Shown here: positions 1 to 8,242 of the stretch, piece by piece | Numbering within the stretch: the stretch's first letter is position 1 | Layout of the letters: each line of letters opens with the position of its first letter | Source: PALSA-1006 sp041660815 | Lineage (GTDB): Bacteria > Pseudomonadota > Gammaproteobacteria > Burkholderiales > Gallionellaceae | Reading direction: 5' to 3' | Length of the DNA: 64,000 nt | Assembly: GCA_041660815.1 (NCBI GenBank) | Contig: JBAZVN010000001.1 | Coordinates: forward strand, 520,103-584,102 | The notes under the pieces: model-generated | What the model saw: only the letters and a program-made list of their open reading frames with translations | Told to the model about the DNA's origin: nothing | Databases searched by the model: none | Program-made: the position numbers and the translations under genes

Positions 1-843
1 TATCAGGCAAAAACTGCGGGAAGAAATGCAATTCGCTTTTACGATCCCGACATGCAGGTGGCAATCGAACAACGTATCAGCATGGAAACCGAATTGCGCA
101 ATGCCATCGAACAGCAACAATTTTGTCTGTATTACCAGATTCAAGTCGACAGCCAGCGACGCACCCTGGGGGCGGAAGTTTTGTTGCGCTGGCAACATCC
201 GCAACGCGGCCTGGTTTCACCTTTGCATTTCATTCCCATCGCCGAAGAAACCGGACTCATCCTCCCGCTGGGTTTATGGGTACTCGAGCAAGCCTGCGCG
301 CAACTCAAACTTTGGCAACAAAATCCTCTCACCCGTGATTTAACCTTAGCTATAAACGTATGTTCCTTGCAGTTCAATCAGGCAAACTTTGTGGATGAGG
401 TAAAAAGTGTTCTGTTGGAATGTGGTGCGGATGCGAGCAAGCTTAAGATGGAAATGACCGAAAGTATGGTATTAAAAAATGTGGAAGATGTGATCTGCAA
501 AATGAATGAACTGAAATCACTCGGACTGAGTTTTTCGCTGGATGATTTTGGTACGGGATATTCATCGTTGCAATATTTAAAACGTCTCCCGCTGGATCAA
601 ATAAAAATCGACCAATCCTTTGTTCGCGATATCAATATCGATGCCAATGATGATGCTATCGTGCAAACCATTATTGCGATGACCCAAGTACTCGGTTTTA
701 ATGTGATCGCCGAGGGCGTAGAAACCGAAGATCAGCGAAAATTCCTTGAGCAATGCGGTTGCCACGCATTTCAGGGATATCTATTTAGCCGTCCGGTCCC
801 CATAGCAGAATTCGAAGCATCGCTAAATATTGCAACTAATTGA
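1..843 (+). CDS. GGDEF-EAL protein, C-terminal part (c-di-GMP phosphodiesterase)
   Basis: The reading frame is open from base 1, so the start lies outside the window. The first residues (YQAKTAGRN, then RFYDPDMQ) are the typical end of a GGDEF domain, and a full EAL domain follows. EAL domains hydrolyse c-di-GMP to pGpG in the cytoplasm. Visible EAL signatures are GAEVLLRW (the EAL motif reads EVL, keeping the metal-binding Glu), DDFGTGYSS, IKIDQSF, AEGVET and the closing QGYLFSRP. These suggest an active phosphodiesterase. Whether the GGDEF half is active cannot be judged, since its signature lies upstream. The next gene, an HPP protein, starts about 44 bases later without a clear functional link. 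Confidence 0.9.
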   Translation, partial: YQAKTAGRNAIRFYDPDMQVAIEQRISMETELRNAIEQQQFCLYYQIQVDSQRRTLGAEVLLRWQHPQRGLVSPLHFIPIAEETGLILPLGLWVLEQACAQLKLWQQNPLTRDLTLAINVCSLQFNQANFVDEVKSVLLECGADASKLKMEMTESMVLKNVEDVICKMNELKSLGLSFSLDDFGTGYSSLQYLKRLPLDQIKIDQSFVRDINIDANDDAIVQTIIAMTQVLGFNVIAEGVETEDQRKFLEQCGCHAFQGYLFSRPVPIAEFEASLNIATN

Positions 844-886
844 TTTTATTTGATTATTTATCTTAAGCGCCAACTTACCATCCATA

Positions 887-1582
887 ATGAAACAATTTTT
901 CCTCGCTTTTTTACCGCGCCCTTCACCGATTTCAATCGCCGAAAAACTGCGCAGCGGTCTGGCCGGCGGGATCGCAATTGCGCTATTGGCTTTTACGTTA
1001 CACCAACTCCCGCAACACAGCTATCCATTGCTTATGCTGGGTTCGATGGCCGCCTCTGCCGTACTGCTTTTTGCCGCGCCGCACAGCCCTTTTTCGCAAC
1101 CCTGGAATTTAATTGGCGGGCACTTGTTTTCTGCAACCGCAGGTTGGTTATGCAGCTTACTGATTAGCGACCCGGTAATCGCCGCCGGTGTGGCGGTCGG
1201 GACGGCCATATTCTTAATGTATGTTTTAAACTGCTTACACCCGCCCGGCGCTGCCACCGCGCTAACACTGGTATTAAGTGGCGCTCAATTTCATCCAATG
1301 GGGTGGCAATGGGTGGCCGAAATTGTATTGGCCAATGCGCTAATTTCTCTGCTCTTGGCGCTGCTCATTAATAATTTTCTGCCCGGCAGAACCTATCCGC
1401 TGCTTGCACTCCCCGTCAGTCCGCCCAAAACAGAACCCGTCATTATTGCGGAAACAGCCGACATTGAATGGGCACTCGCGCAAATGGATACGACCATCGA
1501 CGTCAATCTGGAAGATTTAACTGCGATTTATGAATTAGCCCAGCAGCATGCGCAAAACCGCTTTAACTCAAAAACAGCTTAG
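887..1582 (+). CDS. HPP family integral membrane protein
   Basis: A 231-residue protein with several hydrophobic segments in residues 20-165 and the family signature LHPPGAAT in the middle of the chain. HPP proteins are inner-membrane proteins; plant and cyanobacterial members have been linked to nitrite transport, but most bacterial members have no proven role. The C-terminal 50 residues are hydrophilic (NLEDLTAIYELAQQHAQ) and probably cytoplasmic. No strong ribosome binding site is seen before the ATG. The stop overlaps the end of the convergent rhodanese gene by 4 bases, so the two genes share their 3' ends and leave no room for a separate terminator. Confidence 0.8.
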   Translation: MKQFFLAFLPRPSPISIAEKLRSGLAGGIAIALLAFTLHQLPQHSYPLLMLGSMAASAVLLFAAPHSPFSQPWNLIGGHLFSATAGWLCSLLISDPVIAAGVAVGTAIFLMYVLNCLHPPGAATALTLVLSGAQFHPMGWQWVAEIVLANALISLLLALLINNFLPGRTYPLLALPVSPPKTEPVIIAETADIEWALAQMDTTIDVNLEDLTAIYELAQQHAQNRFNSKTA

Positions 1583-2046
1583 GGTTTTGGTTTGCGCTGA
1601 TCAGGTCGCACACGGGGCGCCAACAAAATATCCACATCATCGGGATCTAATAATTTCCCGCTAATATTTTGCAGCGGCTGCTCAAAATCATTCCAGCCGC
1701 GCACGCCTGTTTTGAGTGATTTTACGTTGGAAAATCCCATTAACTGCATCACATCGGCAGCCAACACCGAGCGCTTACCGGAGCGACAAATTACAACAAT
1801 TTCCCGTGAACGCCCGCTCGCCAATTCCGCAACGGTTTCGTCATAATCCCATTCACACGACTGCTCCAAAATACCGCGCGGCACATTGATCGAACCGGGG
1901 ATATGCAACATAGAAAACTCATCCGGCTCCCGAACATCCAGCAACAAAATTTCATTCACATCCGCGAGCAACCGTTTTAAATCCCAGGGCATAATTTCAC
2001 CCACCCGGCTCAAAACATCATTCACTAACTCATCGTAGCTTTTCAT
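1579..2046 (-). CDS. Rhodanese-like domain protein
   Basis: A 155-residue single-domain rhodanese. The fold signatures are LLLDVREPDEF and HIPGSINVPRG, and the active-site loop is CRSGKRS with Cys87 as the predicted persulfide-carrying residue. Such proteins transfer sulfane sulfur in the cytoplasm; the acceptor is unknown here. No signal peptide is visible. The start is supported by AAGGAAAA about 6 bases upstream of the ATG. The roughly 30-residue C-terminal tail (LLDPDDVDILLAPRVRP) is charged and proline-rich. It is convergent with the HPP gene and has no operon partner in view. Confidence 0.85.
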   Translation of the reverse strand: MKSYDELVNDVLSRVGEIMPWDLKRLLADVNEILLLDVREPDEFSMLHIPGSINVPRGILEQSCEWDYDETVAELASGRSREIVVICRSGKRSVLAADVMQLMGFSNVKSLKTGVRGWNDFEQPLQNISGKLLDPDDVDILLAPRVRPDQRKPKP

Positions 2047-2363
2047 ACGTTTTCCTTATCTGAAAATTTATTAGGCTTACTAAAATCTTATACTTTAACC
2101 AACTTCATTTCGGCCAGAATTGCCGAAAAGTTTATCAACATACAAAAACTGCCGGATGGGCAAAACGCAACTATACGATATATGTTCAGGTCGAGTGTGG
2201 GCACAACTTCCTGATCGCGTTTTCGTGTAAAGTTCGCGATGTAAGTGCGCCGGGTTTGGCGTTAACGTGACCAATTCTTGCCACGGGGACGGGTGAAGTA
2301 CGGAGCCGGTCATGGCTTCGGGAATGTAAAAATATATCTGTCCAATTCTTTAAGGGGCCGTTC
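2047..2363. other. Intergenic region without a supported gene
   Basis: About 317 bases between the divergent rhodanese and SDR genes, which must hold both promoters. The only open frames are short, lack a ribosome binding site and run antisense into the SDR start. I see no strong inverted repeat. AAGGGGCC lies just before the SDR start codon. Confidence 0.5.
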
Positions 2364-3062
2364 ATGAAAACACTATTAATAACCGGTGCCAGTCGCGGCA
2401 TCGGACTGGAATTCTGCAAGCAATATGCGGCGGCTGGCTGGCGTGTTTTGGCGTGTTGCCGTGAGCCCGACAAAGCGGATGCGCTCTACAAACTGGCAGC
2501 GCGTTATCCCGACCTGATCAAACTCCATGCGCTCGATGTCACCGACCATGCGCAGATAGAACAACTGGCGCGCACGCTGGCCGATGAGGCGATAGACCTG
2601 CTCATCAACAATGCGGGCGTCTATCCGGCTGCGGACAAACGCGGCTTTGGTCATACCGACTATGCGGAATGGATGGCCGCATTCAACATCAACACCATGG
2701 CCCCGCTCAAAATGGTTGAGACGTTCGTCGAGCAGATCGCACGCAGCAAACTCAAGCTTATCGTCACCATCACCAGCCAGATGGGCAGCATCGACGACAA
2801 CGGCAGCGGCGGCAGCTACCTGTATCGCAGCAGCAAAGCGGCGGCCAACATGGTGGTCAAAAGCCTGGCCGTCGACCTGAAAGATAAAGGCATCACCTCC
2901 GTGGCCTTCAATCCCGGCTGGGTCAAGACCGATATGGGCGGCCCCAACGCCATGATCCCGGTCGAGCAAAGTGTAGCCGACATGCGCAACGTCATTGACG
3001 GCCTCACCCATGCGGACACGGGCAAATTCATCGGCAATGATGGGCTGGTTATTCCGTGGTGA
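2364..3062 (+). CDS. Short-chain dehydrogenase/reductase (SDR)
   Basis: A 232-residue classical SDR, an NAD(P)-dependent oxidoreductase of the cytoplasm. The nucleotide-binding glycine motif TGASRGIG is at residues 7-14, the NNAG motif at about 82-85, the catalytic Ser near residue 138 (TSQMGS), and Tyr154-x3-Lys158 in YRSSKAA. The C-terminal FNPGWVKTDMGG is typical of the CsgA/sniffer-like (carbonyl reductase-type) SDR group. The substrate cannot be told from sequence. AAGGGGCC precedes the ATG at good spacing. The long antisense open frame over this gene is a codon-bias shadow. Confidence 0.88.
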   Translation: MKTLLITGASRGIGLEFCKQYAAAGWRVLACCREPDKADALYKLAARYPDLIKLHALDVTDHAQIEQLARTLADEAIDLLINNAGVYPAADKRGFGHTDYAEWMAAFNINTMAPLKMVETFVEQIARSKLKLIVTITSQMGSIDDNGSGGSYLYRSSKAAANMVVKSLAVDLKDKGITSVAFNPGWVKTDMGGPNAMIPVEQSVADMRNVIDGLTHADTGKFIGNDGLVIPW

Positions 3063-3129
3063 GGCTTGCGACAGTGGGTACGAGCACGTCCCATTAATTC
3101 TTGATAGATCATCGGAATGTAGAAGCAAA

Positions 3130-3828
3130 ATGGGACAACAACTTGATATCGGAAAATTCCTTGAGTTGAAAAAGCAGGAGCTTGGCACTGCGGATAACAA
3201 TTCAATTGTGAGGTTTGAGGTATGTACCCAGTCGATTCATCGTTGGCTTCAGTACTGCCAGTACCATTACGTCCTCCTTGTGGACTCCGCGACAGAACTC
3301 AATTTGAAGCTCGATAGAATTTCAATCTATTCACGAGGCGGAGAAACAGTCCCAGTCAGGTATGTTTACGAGGCTAATATTGCTGCATTCCTCAATAGCC
3401 TCCATTCCTTGCTTGATTCATTCCCTTATTTGCTGAATCTCTTCATCCCGGTGATAGAAGACCCAGAGTGTACTGGCATCAGATGGCATAAAGACTTCTT
3501 CAAAAAATATGAAAGCATGGCTTTTTATGATGAACTAATGGGCTTCTTAATGGATGATACCTTTCATAAGGTTAAGGGTTATGTAAATACAATCAAGCAT
3601 AAGCACCTTATCAGGATTTCAAATCAGTGGAATCATTTGGAATTCGAAGAATATAGTTATATGAAGCCCTATCGTGATGCACAGGGAAAAGTCACATTTC
3701 GGCGTGAAGTCGTAGCAGGTGAAAATGTAATATCCTTTATCGGAGAATGCCACAATGAACTGATTCCAAAATTTTTTAATCTTTGCGATAGCGTATTGCA
3801 TTTCAAAGGTTCGCAGCTTACTAACTAA
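3130..3828 (+). CDS. Hypothetical protein, possibly HEPN-like helical
   Basis: I do not recognise this 232-residue protein with confidence. The ATG at 3130 is preferred over one at 2995 that lies inside the SDR gene. It is soluble with no signal peptide. The central part (FLNSLHSLLDSFPYLLN) and the phrase YVNTIKHKHLIR recall helical HEPN-like proteins, in which an N-x3-KH element is common, but this is only an impression. The base composition looks more AT-rich than the flanking SDR gene, suggesting acquisition. It precedes an MNT/HEPN pair, so the three may form a small accessory block. Confidence 0.55.
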   Translation: MGQQLDIGKFLELKKQELGTADNNSIVRFEVCTQSIHRWLQYCQYHYVLLVDSATELNLKLDRISIYSRGGETVPVRYVYEANIAAFLNSLHSLLDSFPYLLNLFIPVIEDPECTGIRWHKDFFKKYESMAFYDELMGFLMDDTFHKVKGYVNTIKHKHLIRISNQWNHLEFEEYSYMKPYRDAQGKVTFRREVVAGENVISFIGECHNELIPKFFNLCDSVLHFKGSQLTN

Positions 3829-3963
3829 TAGCCTAGTTAAAAGGGCCGGGCTTGAAATAACTTTCTGAGCTAAACTTACCCAAGATTTAACGCACAAAGA
3901 GATATGCCATAAATATAGCTCCGCACGTTTGCATGCCAACCTGATACTCACAAAAAAATCATA

Positions 3964-4311
3964 ATGAACCGACTTGCCGACATAGACTCAGAGACGCGCA
4001 AAGCTGTAAGCGCCTTCATTGAGAGAATAGCCCGCCAGTATGAAATGGACGGGGCGATTCTCTTCGGTAGCCGTGCGCGCATGTCTCACCATGCAGAGAG
4101 CGATGCGGATGTGGCGGTGCTGTTGCATGGGCATGGCGGCGAGTTTGTTTCTACGAAATTGGCAATGGCGGATGTGGCTTATGAGGTGTTGCTCGAAACC
4201 GGCATCCGTATCCAGCCGCTCCCGATCTGGAAAGATGAATGGGAGCATCCTGATGCTTATTCCAACCCGCGCTTGCTACACAATATAGAGCGTGAAGGTA
4301 TCCGTTTGTGA
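3964..4311 (+). CDS. MNT-type nucleotidyltransferase (MNT/HEPN pair)
   Basis: A 115-residue minimal nucleotidyltransferase. The catalytic pattern LFGSRAR followed by ESDADVAV gives the GSxxR...DxD signature that binds Mg-NTP. In characterised MNT/HEPN modules, the MNT protein AMPylates and neutralises the HEPN ribonuclease. The following HEPN frame begins at a GTG overlapping this stop (GTGA), the usual translational coupling of such pairs. Because the HEPN gene is frameshifted, this partner may now be an orphan. Length and motif are complete, so the MNT gene itself looks intact. Confidence 0.82.
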   Translation: MNRLADIDSETRKAVSAFIERIARQYEMDGAILFGSRARMSHHAESDADVAVLLHGHGGEFVSTKLAMADVAYEVLLETGIRIQPLPIWKDEWEHPDAYSNPRLLHNIEREGIRL

Positions 4312-4692
4312 ACGCCCAAGACTTACTGGCAAAAGCGACGCAAGCCTCGGCATCTGCCAAGCTTTTGCTTAATGCGGGAGCATTTAGATGGTGCGTGCAA
4401 TCGCGCCTACTACGCGATGTTTGATGCGGCACGGGCTGCGTTGCTGGCCTCCGGTGCCGGCGTTGCTCCTGAAATAGCCAAGACTCACAGTGGCCTTATT
4501 TCTGCCTTCAGATTGCACTTGGTTAAAACTGGGCGAGTGCCAATCGAACTTGGCAAAACGCTTAACAAGGCTGAGGAACTTCGACTGATCGCCGACTATA
4601 AGGGTGACCCTGTTGAGGAGGCCTCCGCATCATGGGTGGTGTCTGAGGCACACACCTTTGTCCAAGTTATGCGTGATACGTTTTTGTCGTAA
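4308..4692 (+). pseudogene. HEPN domain protein, broken by a one-base frameshift
   Basis: Starting at the GTG at 4308, the frame encodes a normal HEPN start (VNAQDLLAKATQAS, then AKLLLNAGAF). At about base 4386 the frame runs off and hits a stop near 4422. The rest of the domain (DGACNRAYYAMFDAARAALL to the end at 4692) continues in the next frame. Removing one base, A4386 or a neighbour, joins the two halves into one protein of about 127 residues. HEPN proteins of this type partner with the upstream MNT gene. I see no clear R-x4-6-H ribonuclease motif. The alternative is a sequencing error at a T/A run. Confidence 0.78.
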
Positions 4693-4869
4693 GGCTTCAT
4701 CCCACCAAGCAGTAGATATTCGCAAAATTCGCGAGCAAGGCTCGCTTCTACTGACCTATTCGACATTAAAGAAAATAAGCTGCGTTTGATCGCTGCCATT
4801 CACAACAAGTAATGAGCCGGCACGTACCCCAATCGCTTTCCGCAAACTAATTTGGACTAACTCGAATAA

Positions 4870-5064
4870 CTATGAGGAAGCGTTTTTGATTTCCCCTTCG
4901 GGCGTTGCGCTTGGGTTCTTCCACTCATCGTAACAATCTAAGCCACAAAAATACGCAACGTAATCATCCGTCTCCGGCGATATCGCTTCGTTTCTGGGCA
5001 CCTCTTTCATGCATACCTCGCAGGCAATTCGCCCTGCGTCGATTACGTGATTATCATTAGCCAT
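4870..5064 (-). CDS. Small Cys-rich protein, DUF3330-like
   Basis: A 64-residue protein with CEVCMKEVP near residue 15 and YFCGLDCYDEW near residue 39. The two Cys pairs probably bind one zinc ion. This matches my recollection of the DUF3330 family, small proteins often seen on or near transposons and in environmental proteobacteria, with no proven function. AAGGGG lies 6 bases before the ATG, which supports translation. The gene follows the EVE-like gene on the same strand with a gap of about 39 bases, so the two may be co-transcribed. Confidence 0.7.
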   Translation of the reverse strand: MANDNHVIDAGRIACEVCMKEVPRNEAISPETDDYVAYFCGLDCYDEWKNPSATPEGEIKNASS

Positions 5065-5103
5065 GATGTTCCCCTTTCAATTGGAGTTAAAAAAATCAGC
5101 CGC

Positions 5104-5526
5104 TCAGTGTTTCAGCGTTCTCGCGATATTTTCAGAGCCAACAGGGGGAATCTGGTACATTTCCGGAAGCAGGTCGATTATTTCTTTTTGCACCGAAATA
5201 TTGTGTTCCTCATAGATCGATTCACCGCATGACAATAACGCCTCGTCAGTGTTCTCAGGCACTTTCTCACCCTGCCAGAGCCATTTAACCGGCAGGCACG
5301 CGGCATCACTCCCGGTCGGATAATCCGACTGAACAATGCCGATCGCTTTGATGTGTAGGGTGAACTGGGGAGTGCAGTGTTTGATGAAAACGATGTCTTC
5401 GCGCTTGATGGGCGAAACCATGGCTTGCAAGTTTTGTTTGCCATCGGGGGTGTGAGGGATACACATCACGCCCCTATCGATAAAACCTTGAGCATTGCGT
5501 TCGTCTATTCCGAAAAAGGTAGCCAT
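5104..5526 (-). CDS. Hypothetical protein, possible PUA/EVE-like fold
   Basis: A 140-residue soluble protein with an excellent ribosome binding site (AAGGAGG, 5 bases before the ATG), so it is almost certainly expressed. The core phrase IKREDIVFIKHCTPQ followed by FTLHIKAIGIV resembles the beta-strand pattern of EVE/PUA-like domains, which read modified bases, but the similarity is weak and I would not assign a function. It lies directly upstream of the DUF3330-like gene on the same strand. No membrane segment or signal peptide is visible. Confidence 0.65.
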   Translation of the reverse strand: MATFFGIDERNAQGFIDRGVMCIPHTPDGKQNLQAMVSPIKREDIVFIKHCTPQFTLHIKAIGIVQSDYPTGSDAACLPVKWLWQGEKVPENTDEALLSCGESIYEEHNISVQKEIIDLLPEMYQIPPVGSENIARTLKH

Positions 5527-5660
5527 GACAACCTCCTTTTATGTAACGTGTATTGCAAATCACGCAGGAACTATTTGGAAAACCAAGTCCCTGTTCCGGA
5601 CTTCTTGACTCGAACTATACTTTCCGCAGTAAATTAGTCAAGTATTATTTTAATACTGAG

Positions 5661-5791
5661 AATTGACCGGTTTTTCTCCCGCTAATCGGGCGATGAAGAT
5701 AGCGCGCGAATGGTGTAATTGAACCCAACCATCATCATTTGCCAATCTAATCCGTGCCTTCGCCGGCATGCCCAGTACAGGGAGTCTTGCC
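5661..5791 (+). promoter_or_regulatory. Conserved leader, copy 1
   Basis: This 130-base leader is repeated almost exactly at 6458-6588, each time ending at the start of a member of the duplicated gene pair. It contains CTCCCGCTAATCGGGCG, a short CCCG/CGGG inverted repeat, and ends with AGGGAG, 8 bases before the ATG. It probably carries the promoter and possibly a structured 5' leader. Confidence 0.6.
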
Positions 5792-6454
5792 ATGTCCTCT
5801 GTCGCATCTGTTTCTTCCTCGCAGTCATCATTTTTTTTAAGCGCCGCCAAGGTCATGGCCGCCCAGTCCGGGACTAACAGCTCAATACCGACTTCAAAAG
5901 CCGATCAAAGCTTTGCCACTGTGCTCATTTCACAGGCGGCACGTGAGGCGATGGCGGCATCGAAATCAAGCCCGGAAAGTAATGCGGTAGAGGCCAGGCT
6001 GGCTGAGATCAAGGCCAAGGGCGCCGTGAACAGAACTGAGGAAGATCGAGATTTTCTTTTCGCCAACGACAAGAGGCTTGCGGAAATCACCGCCCAAGGA
6101 AAATCAGCCGATAAGCTCACCGCCGATGAACTCGATTACATTCAAAAGACTGGATTTGTTAACACCTTCGCGAATCTCAGTCCGGCGGAAAAAGTGCTGT
6201 ACGACAAGGCCGTCGCCAGTGGCAACACTGAAGCCGCCGCAGGCATCGGCCAGATCGCACTCATTCGGATGATGGGACACACAGCGGGTGGTGCCAACGG
6301 CACGACATGCGATCCGCTCAACACTGAGATTACGCCGGCCAATATCGAGAAATACTTCAGCCACAGCATCGTCGATCCGTCTGGCAAGGCCCAGTCCAAC
6401 TTCCAGGCTTTGATCCAGTTCATGCAATCCGACAAAGCCACCGCGCATTCCTAA
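5792..6454 (+). CDS. Hypothetical protein, copy 1 of a tandem duplication
   Basis: A 220-residue Ala/Ser-rich protein of unknown function. The start at 5792 is preferred over an in-frame ATG at 5768 because AGGGAG lies 8 bases upstream. The N-terminus (MSSVASVSSSQSSFFLSAAK) is not a classical signal peptide. The phrase VLISQAAREAMAAS resembles the VxIS.xAR motif found in many proteobacterial proteins of unknown role. The C-terminus (TPANIEKYFSHSI and FQALIQFMQ) is well shared with copy 2. No enzyme motif is visible. It is soluble and possibly helical. Confidence 0.72.
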   Translation: MSSVASVSSSQSSFFLSAAKVMAAQSGTNSSIPTSKADQSFATVLISQAAREAMAASKSSPESNAVEARLAEIKAKGAVNRTEEDRDFLFANDKRLAEITAQGKSADKLTADELDYIQKTGFVNTFANLSPAEKVLYDKAVASGNTEAAAGIGQIALIRMMGHTAGGANGTTCDPLNTEITPANIEKYFSHSIVDPSGKAQSNFQALIQFMQSDKATAHS

Positions 6455-6457
6455 ACC

Positions 6458-6588
6458 AATTGATTGGTTTTTCTCCCGCTAATCGGGCGATGAAGATAGC
6501 GCACGAATGATGTAATTGCTCTCAACCATTATCATTCGCCAATCTAATCCGTGCCTTCACCGGCATGCCCAGTACAGGGAGTCTCGCC
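6458..6588 (+). promoter_or_regulatory. Conserved leader, copy 2
   Basis: Near-identical to 5661-5791, with differences at roughly a tenth of positions. The CCCGCTAATCGGG inverted repeat, the ATCCGTGCCTTC block and the AGGGAG ribosome binding site are all preserved. This shows the duplication unit included the control region. Confidence 0.6.
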
Positions 6589-7248
6589 ATGTCCTCTGTC
6601 GCATCTGTTTCCTCCATGCAGTCGTCATTTTTTTTAAACGCCTCAAAGAACATTGTCGCGCAGTCCGGGGCTAACCGGACAGCGCCGACTTCCAAAGCCG
6701 ATCAGAGCTCAGCCTCTGTGGTCATTTCACAGGCGGCACGTGAGGCGATGGCGGCATCGAAATCAAGCCCGGAAAGTAATGCGGTAGAAGCCAAGCTGGC
6801 TGAGATCAAGGCGAAAGATGCCATGAGTAGAACGCCGGAAGATATGGAGTATCTGATCGCGAATGATAAAAAATATGCGGCGATTCTGGATAAGCAGGGT
6901 GTCGGCGTTACTGCGGCGGAAGTCGACTACATGCAAAAAACTGGAGGCGCCGTTAACTCGTTTGCGTTGTTGAGCCCCGCCGAAAAAGAGCTGTATGACA
7001 AAGCCGTCGCCAGCGGCAATTCCGAGGCGGCGGCAGGCATCAGCATCATTGCATTCACTCGCACGCTGGGACATTCGGCTGCCGGAAAAGACGGAACGAC
7101 TTACGATCCGATCAACACAGAGATTACCCCGGCCAATATCGAGAAATATTTCCGCCACTCGATCAGCGACACCAACGGTAAATCTCCCTCGCAACTTCAG
7201 GCATTAATCCAGTTTTTGCAAGCCGATCAAGCCACCGCGAATTTTTAA
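6589..7248 (+). CDS. Hypothetical protein, copy 2 of a tandem duplication
   Basis: A 219-residue paralogue of the preceding gene. Residues 1-85 and the last 60 are strongly similar. The middle differs: DRDFLFANDKRLAEI in copy 1 is DMEYLIANDKKYAAI here, and the next 15 residues do not match well. The start at 6589 is supported by AGGGAG. Both frames are intact, so neither copy is yet a pseudogene, and the divergence suggests selection or an old duplication with later exchange. Function unknown. Confidence 0.72.
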   Translation: MSSVASVSSMQSSFFLNASKNIVAQSGANRTAPTSKADQSSASVVISQAAREAMAASKSSPESNAVEAKLAEIKAKDAMSRTPEDMEYLIANDKKYAAILDKQGVGVTAAEVDYMQKTGGAVNSFALLSPAEKELYDKAVASGNSEAAAGISIIAFTRTLGHSAAGKDGTTYDPINTEITPANIEKYFRHSISDTNGKSPSQLQALIQFLQADQATANF

Positions 7249-7256
7249 GCCAGAGA

Positions 7257-7286
7257 ATTAAATAGGCGAAGTGAGCGTTATTTAAT
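7257..7286 (+). terminator. Weak hairpin after the duplicated genes
   Basis: ATTAAATA at 7257-7264 pairs with TATTTAAT at 7279-7286 across a 14-base loop, nine bases after the stop of copy 2. The stem is AT-only and no T-run follows, so terminator activity is uncertain. Confidence 0.3.
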
Positions 7287-7388
7287 CTCGCCATTATTTT
7301 TTACAACTATTTGATTTTTAAAGATATTTTTGCGTGGCGGGTGGCTGGTTATAGTCGCGAGGGTAACGAGTAGCTAGAACATTACCTT

Positions 7389-7446
7389 CGCGGCTGAAGC
7401 CGCTCCCACGAAAACCACAGCCCCCTGTGGGAGCGGCGGAAACCGC
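7389..7446. repeat. REP-like inverted pair
   Basis: CGCGGCTGAAGCCGCTCCCA at 7389-7408 and GTGGGAGCGGCGGAAACCGC at 7427-7446 face each other. The unit closely resembles Pseudomonas-type REP elements (GTGGGAGCGGCTTCAGCCGC). Each unit forms its own small hairpin and the two can also pair with each other. It sits between genes, as REPs do. Confidence 0.6.
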
Positions 7447-7541
7447 ATACCTTCCTGCGCTCCCGCGAGGGTTGTTTCATACGTTAAATTCAAAAACGGA
7501 TTTCATCATTGCGTCATAAATGCCCGGTATAAGGGACATTT

Positions 7542-8099
7542 ATGAAAAAACTTATCCTTTTTTTGGTGTTATTCCTGGCCAACAATAATGGCGCGTGGCC
7601 GGATGCGCATTCCAACGGATTGCGGGTGGATGTAAAAAGAAATGGCCAGGTGTATACCCTCAGCGCCAGTTTCGACACACCATTATCCGCATGTGCCGCC
7701 TACCGTTACCTGACGGATTATGAGGCCGCAAAAAATCTCCCCGGCGTGATTGATTCCTCGGCTTATCGTCTCTCTGCCAACAAAGTGAAAGTCGAACGTA
7801 CTGCGGATGAACATGTTTTATTTTTTTATGTCCGGCTTCACTCGGTCATGGAATTTACCGAAAAACCTTTCGGCAGCATCGCGTTCACCCAACTTTCGGG
7901 TGATTCCAAAACATTTCAGGGCAGCTGGGATATCGAGCCGAACCAACAAGGCAGCACGATCAAATTCAAGGGGCTATGGGAGCCGGAAACCTTGATTCCT
8001 TTGTTTGTCATTGATCATTTCGCCAAGAACGGCCTCATCGAAAAATTCAGTGCGATCGCCAAATTGGCGGAGAAACGCAGCTACGGCTGTGCAGGTTGA
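7542..8099 (+). CDS. Exported START-like (SRPBCC/COQ10-type) protein
   Basis: A 185-residue protein with an N-terminal hydrophobic segment (LILFLVLFLA) that looks like a signal peptide, so it is probably periplasmic. The mature part shows the layout of the polyketide cyclase/COQ10 START-like family: an N-terminal strand, a helix with CAAYRYLTDYEAAKNLPG, and central beta strands. Such domains bind hydrophobic ligands; the ligand here is unknown. AAGGGA precedes the ATG. It stands alone, with the chemoreceptor gene convergent. Confidence 0.72.
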   Translation: MKKLILFLVLFLANNNGAWPDAHSNGLRVDVKRNGQVYTLSASFDTPLSACAAYRYLTDYEAAKNLPGVIDSSAYRLSANKVKVERTADEHVLFFYVRLHSVMEFTEKPFGSIAFTQLSGDSKTFQGSWDIEPNQQGSTIKFKGLWEPETLIPLFVIDHFAKNGLIEKFSAIAKLAEKRSYGCAG

Positions 8100-8242
8100 A
8101 GGCCACAGGACAAACCCACGCTGAGCAAGATCCCGCCGAAATATGCGGAAGCGGAGGCGGGGATATCTCAAGGGCAACAGCACAACCTATTCGGCCCGGA
8201 AGCGCATTTGCAAGACATGCACTTCCGGGCGAATGGGCTCCG

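Noticed and set aside
2376..3200. Long minus-strand open frame over the SDR gene
   Set aside because: It is antisense to a clear SDR with all catalytic motifs, and its product has no recognisable family; a codon-bias shadow.
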